From positions 5,824,822-5,888,821 of the forward strand of contig NZ_KB913037.1 in the NCBI RefSeq assembly GCF_000384295.1: a stretch of DNA of 64,000 nt. Reading direction: 5' to 3'. The stretch is from Amycolatopsis balhimycina FH 1894 (GTDB lineage Bacteria > Actinomycetota > Actinomycetes > Mycobacteriales > Pseudonocardiaceae). Made by a program: the position numbers and the translations under genes. Under the pieces are notes generated by a model, which saw nothing but the letters and a program-made list of their open reading frames with translations, did no database searches and was not told the origin of the DNA. Of this stretch, positions 62,011 to 64,000 are shown one piece after another. Positions within the stretch are counted from its first letter, which is position 1, and each line of letters opens with the position of its first letter.

Positions 62011-62847
62011 ATGACGTTCCTCCAGGGCGCCAAGCGCGTCGCCAACCGACCCCTGAAGACGCTGGACACCCTCGGTGACCAGATGTCGTTCTACGGCCGC
62101 GCGCTGTTGTGGACGCCGCGCACGCTGCGCCGCTACACCAAAGAGGTCCTCCGGCTGCTGGCCGAGGTGAGCTTCGGCTCCGGCTCGCTGGCCGTCATCG
62201 GAGGCACGGTCGGCGTGATGGTCGGCCTGACGCTGTTCACCGGTGTCCTCGTCGGCCTCCAGGGCTACTCGGCGCTGAACTCGATCGGGACGTCGGCCTT
62301 CACCGGCTTCCTGACCGCGTTCTTCAACACCCGCGAGATCGCCCCGCTGGTCGCCGGCCTCGCCTTGAGCGCCACGGTCGGCGCCGGGTTCACCGCCCAG
62401 CTGGGCGCGATGCGGATCTCCGAGGAGATCGACGCGCTGGAAGTCATGGGCGTGCCGAGCCTGCCGTACCTGGTCACGACGCGAATCATCGCCGGGTTCG
62501 TCGCGGTCATCCCGCTCTACATCATCGGCCTGCTCAGCTCGTACCTCGCGTCGAGACTGGTCGTCATCTACATCTACCACCAGTCGGCCGGGACCTACGA
62601 CCACTACTTCGACCTGTTCCTGCCACCGCAGGACGTGCTCTATTCGTTCATCAAGGTGCTGATCTTCAGCGTCCTGATCATCCTGTCGCACTGCTACTTC
62701 GGGTACCGGGCGACCGGCGGCCCGGCCGGGGTCGGCGTCGCGGTCGGCAAGGCCGTCCGGCTGTCCATCGTCACGGTGTCGATCATGAACTTCTTCATCG
62801 GGTTCGCCATCTGGGGAACCGACGTCACGGTAAGGATCGCGGGATGA
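62011..62847 (+). CDS. MCE-family ABC permease YrbE type B
   Basis: 278 aa from ATG 62011. Same MlaE/YrbE fold with about five helices: LVAGLALSATVGAGFTAQLGAMRISEEIDALEVMG and TRIIAGFVAVIPLYIIGLLSSY; C-terminal GYRATGGPAGVGVAVGKAVRL. Partner of the type A permease. ATGA overlap with the Mce gene. Confidence 0.92.
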   Translation: MTFLQGAKRVANRPLKTLDTLGDQMSFYGRALLWTPRTLRRYTKEVLRLLAEVSFGSGSLAVIGGTVGVMVGLTLFTGVLVGLQGYSALNSIGTSAFTGFLTAFFNTREIAPLVAGLALSATVGAGFTAQLGAMRISEEIDALEVMGVPSLPYLVTTRIIAGFVAVIPLYIIGLLSSYLASRLVVIYIYHQSAGTYDHYFDLFLPPQDVLYSFIKVLIFSVLIILSHCYFGYRATGGPAGVGVAVGKAVRLSIVTVSIMNFFIGFAIWGTDVTVRIAG

Positions 62848-64000
62848 GGACGCTCCGACGCAGGCTGCTCGGCCTGCTGCTCATCGCCGTGATGGTCGGC
62901 GGGGTGGCGCTGTCCATCGCGCTCTACGACAAGGCGTTCACGCCGGTCGTCACGGTCAAGCTGGAGGCCGACAAGATCGGCAACCAGCTGATCAAGCAGT
63001 CCGACGTCAAGGTGCGTGGGCTGATCGTCGGCTCGGTCTCCGACATCACCGCCACCGACCACGGCGCGGAGCTGACGCTCGCGCTGAAGCCGGAGTCCGC
63101 GAAGCTGATCCCGGAGAACGTCTCGGCGCGCTTCCTGCCGAAGACGCTCTTCGGCGAGCGGTTCGTCTCGCTGGAGATCCCGAAGGACGCGTCGGCGAAG
63201 ACCCTGGCCACCGGGGACGTCATCCCGCAGGACCGCACGTCGAGCGCGGTCGAGCTGGAGCAGGCGTTCTCCCACCTGATGCCGGTGCTGCAGGCGGTGC
63301 AGCCGCAGAAGCTGTCCGCGACGCTCACCGCGATCTCGACGGCGCTTTCGGGCCGCGGCGACCAGCTCGGCGACACGCTGTCGCAGCTGGGCACCTACAT
63401 CGGCGAGCTGAACCCGCACGAGCCGGAGCTGCAGCACAACCTCAAGGCCCTCGCGGAGTTCTCCGACCACCTCAAGGACGCGGCGCCGGACCTGGTGCAG
63501 AGCCTGGACAACCTGAGCACGACGACCCGGACCGTGGTCGACGAGCGGCAGAACCTGGCGAACCTCTACGGCAGCCTGACCCAGGCCTCGGTGGACCTGC
63601 AGACGTTCCTGCAGAACAACAAGGACAACATCATCTCCCTCGTCAGCACCGCCCGGCCCACCGCCGAGCTGCTGGCGAAGTACGCGCCGGAGTACCCCTG
63701 CGTGATCTCCCAGATGGCCCAGAACGTGCCGCTGATCGACCAGGCGCTGGGCAAGGGCACCGACCAGCCCGGCCTGCACGCGACGATCGAGATCATCGTG
63801 CCGCGCGCGCCGTACGAGGCGGGCAAGGAAGAGCCGCGGTTCGACGACAAGCGCGGCCCGCGCTGCTACGACATCAAGGACATCCCGAAGCCGTTCCCGT
63901 CGGAGCCGCCGGACGGCGCGTTCAAGGACGGCACGAAGCACCAGGCCGCGCCGAAGAGCGTCGGCGAGGGCCTGAACCCGGCGAAGTTCAAGGCGGACGC
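62844..64000 (+). CDS. Mce family substrate-binding protein, first of the operon, C-terminally cut
   Basis: At least 385 aa, running off the right edge. A signal anchor (LLGLLLIAVMVGGVALSIALY) is followed by the MCE domain (KLEADKIGNQLIKQSDVKVRG, LIVGSVSDITAT, FLPKTLFGERFVSL) and a long helical region (LSATLTAISTALSGRGDQLG). It is the tunnel-forming lipid-binding component of a Mce system; actinobacterial operons carry six such genes, so five more should follow. Confidence 0.92.
   Translation, partial: MRTLRRRLLGLLLIAVMVGGVALSIALYDKAFTPVVTVKLEADKIGNQLIKQSDVKVRGLIVGSVSDITATDHGAELTLALKPESAKLIPENVSARFLPKTLFGERFVSLEIPKDASAKTLATGDVIPQDRTSSAVELEQAFSHLMPVLQAVQPQKLSATLTAISTALSGRGDQLGDTLSQLGTYIGELNPHEPELQHNLKALAEFSDHLKDAAPDLVQSLDNLSTTTRTVVDERQNLANLYGSLTQASVDLQTFLQNNKDNIISLVSTARPTAELLAKYAPEYPCVISQMAQNVPLIDQALGKGTDQPGLHATIEIIVPRAPYEAGKEEPRFDDKRGPRCYDIKDIPKPFPSEPPDGAFKDGTKHQAAPKSVGEGLNPAKFKAD

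Overview
The window is high-GC actinobacterial chromosome, most like Amycolatopsis or a close Pseudonocardiaceae relative. The evidence is strong G/C bias at third codon positions, many GTG starts with 4-base stop/start overlaps, an mce locus with its Mkl ATPase, a mycothiol-type DinB-fold protein, an F420-type luciferase-like oxidoreductase, and the gene order tRNA-Thr, tRNA-Met, rpmG, hadA, hadB, tRNA-Trp, secE, nusG, rplK, rplA, rplJ, rplL, mkl known from mycobacteria and relatives. The genus is inferred; no rRNA gene is present.

Layout. 0-4.5 kb: the start of korA (minus strand), an enoyl-CoA hydratase-like gene, an Lrp/AsnC regulator divergent from a dimethylargininase gene, a small polysaccharide deacetylase and a secreted GH75 chitosanase with a palindromic operator-like site. 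4.7-21.4 kb: an 11-gene plus-strand exopolysaccharide operon (GDP-mannose 6-dehydrogenase-like enzyme, two GT4 glycosyltransferases, two Wzz-type proteins, asparagine-synthase-type amidotransferase, two-domain oxidoreductase, heparinase II/III-type lyase, beta-helix lipoprotein, Wzy-like polymerase, PAP2 phosphatase). 21.5-24.4 kb: a DinB-fold protein, a HAD hydrolase and a second beta-helix protein paralogous to the one in the operon. 24.4-34.7 kb: a 10-gene minus-strand sugar/glycan operon (C-methyltransferase, cytidylyltransferase, PIG-L deacetylase, SDR, DUF4910 protein, Wzx-like flippase, GT2, pyruvyltransferase, RmlC-like epimerase, class III aminotransferase).

34.9-47 kb: mixed genes, including a YVTN-repeat protein, HtpX, an orphan RmlA, a sialidase-fold secreted protein, YajQ, tRNA-Tyr, Lon with a HAIR-like operator, and a DUF574 methyltransferase beside an internally deleted copy of itself. 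47.4-57.3 kb: a membrane GGDEF/EAL protein, then the conserved tRNA, ribosomal-protein, secE and nusG block, with hadAB, a frameshifted SGNH hydrolase and an LLM oxidoreductase inside it. 57.3-64 kb: an unknown membrane protein, the L10 leader with rplJ and rplL, and the beginning of an mce lipid-transport operon (mkl, two yrbE permeases, the first mce gene, cut by the window end).

Working together: the two large sugar operons complement each other. The first has polymerase, chain-length proteins and lyase but no flippase. The second has the flippase and NDP-sugar tailoring genes but no polymerase. Together they look like one nearly complete Wzx/Wzy cell-envelope polysaccharide system that uses an activated uronic acid. 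No priming phosphoglycosyltransferase lies in the window. A GC-rich palindromic repeat recurs several times, twice inside or at the end of a reading frame.
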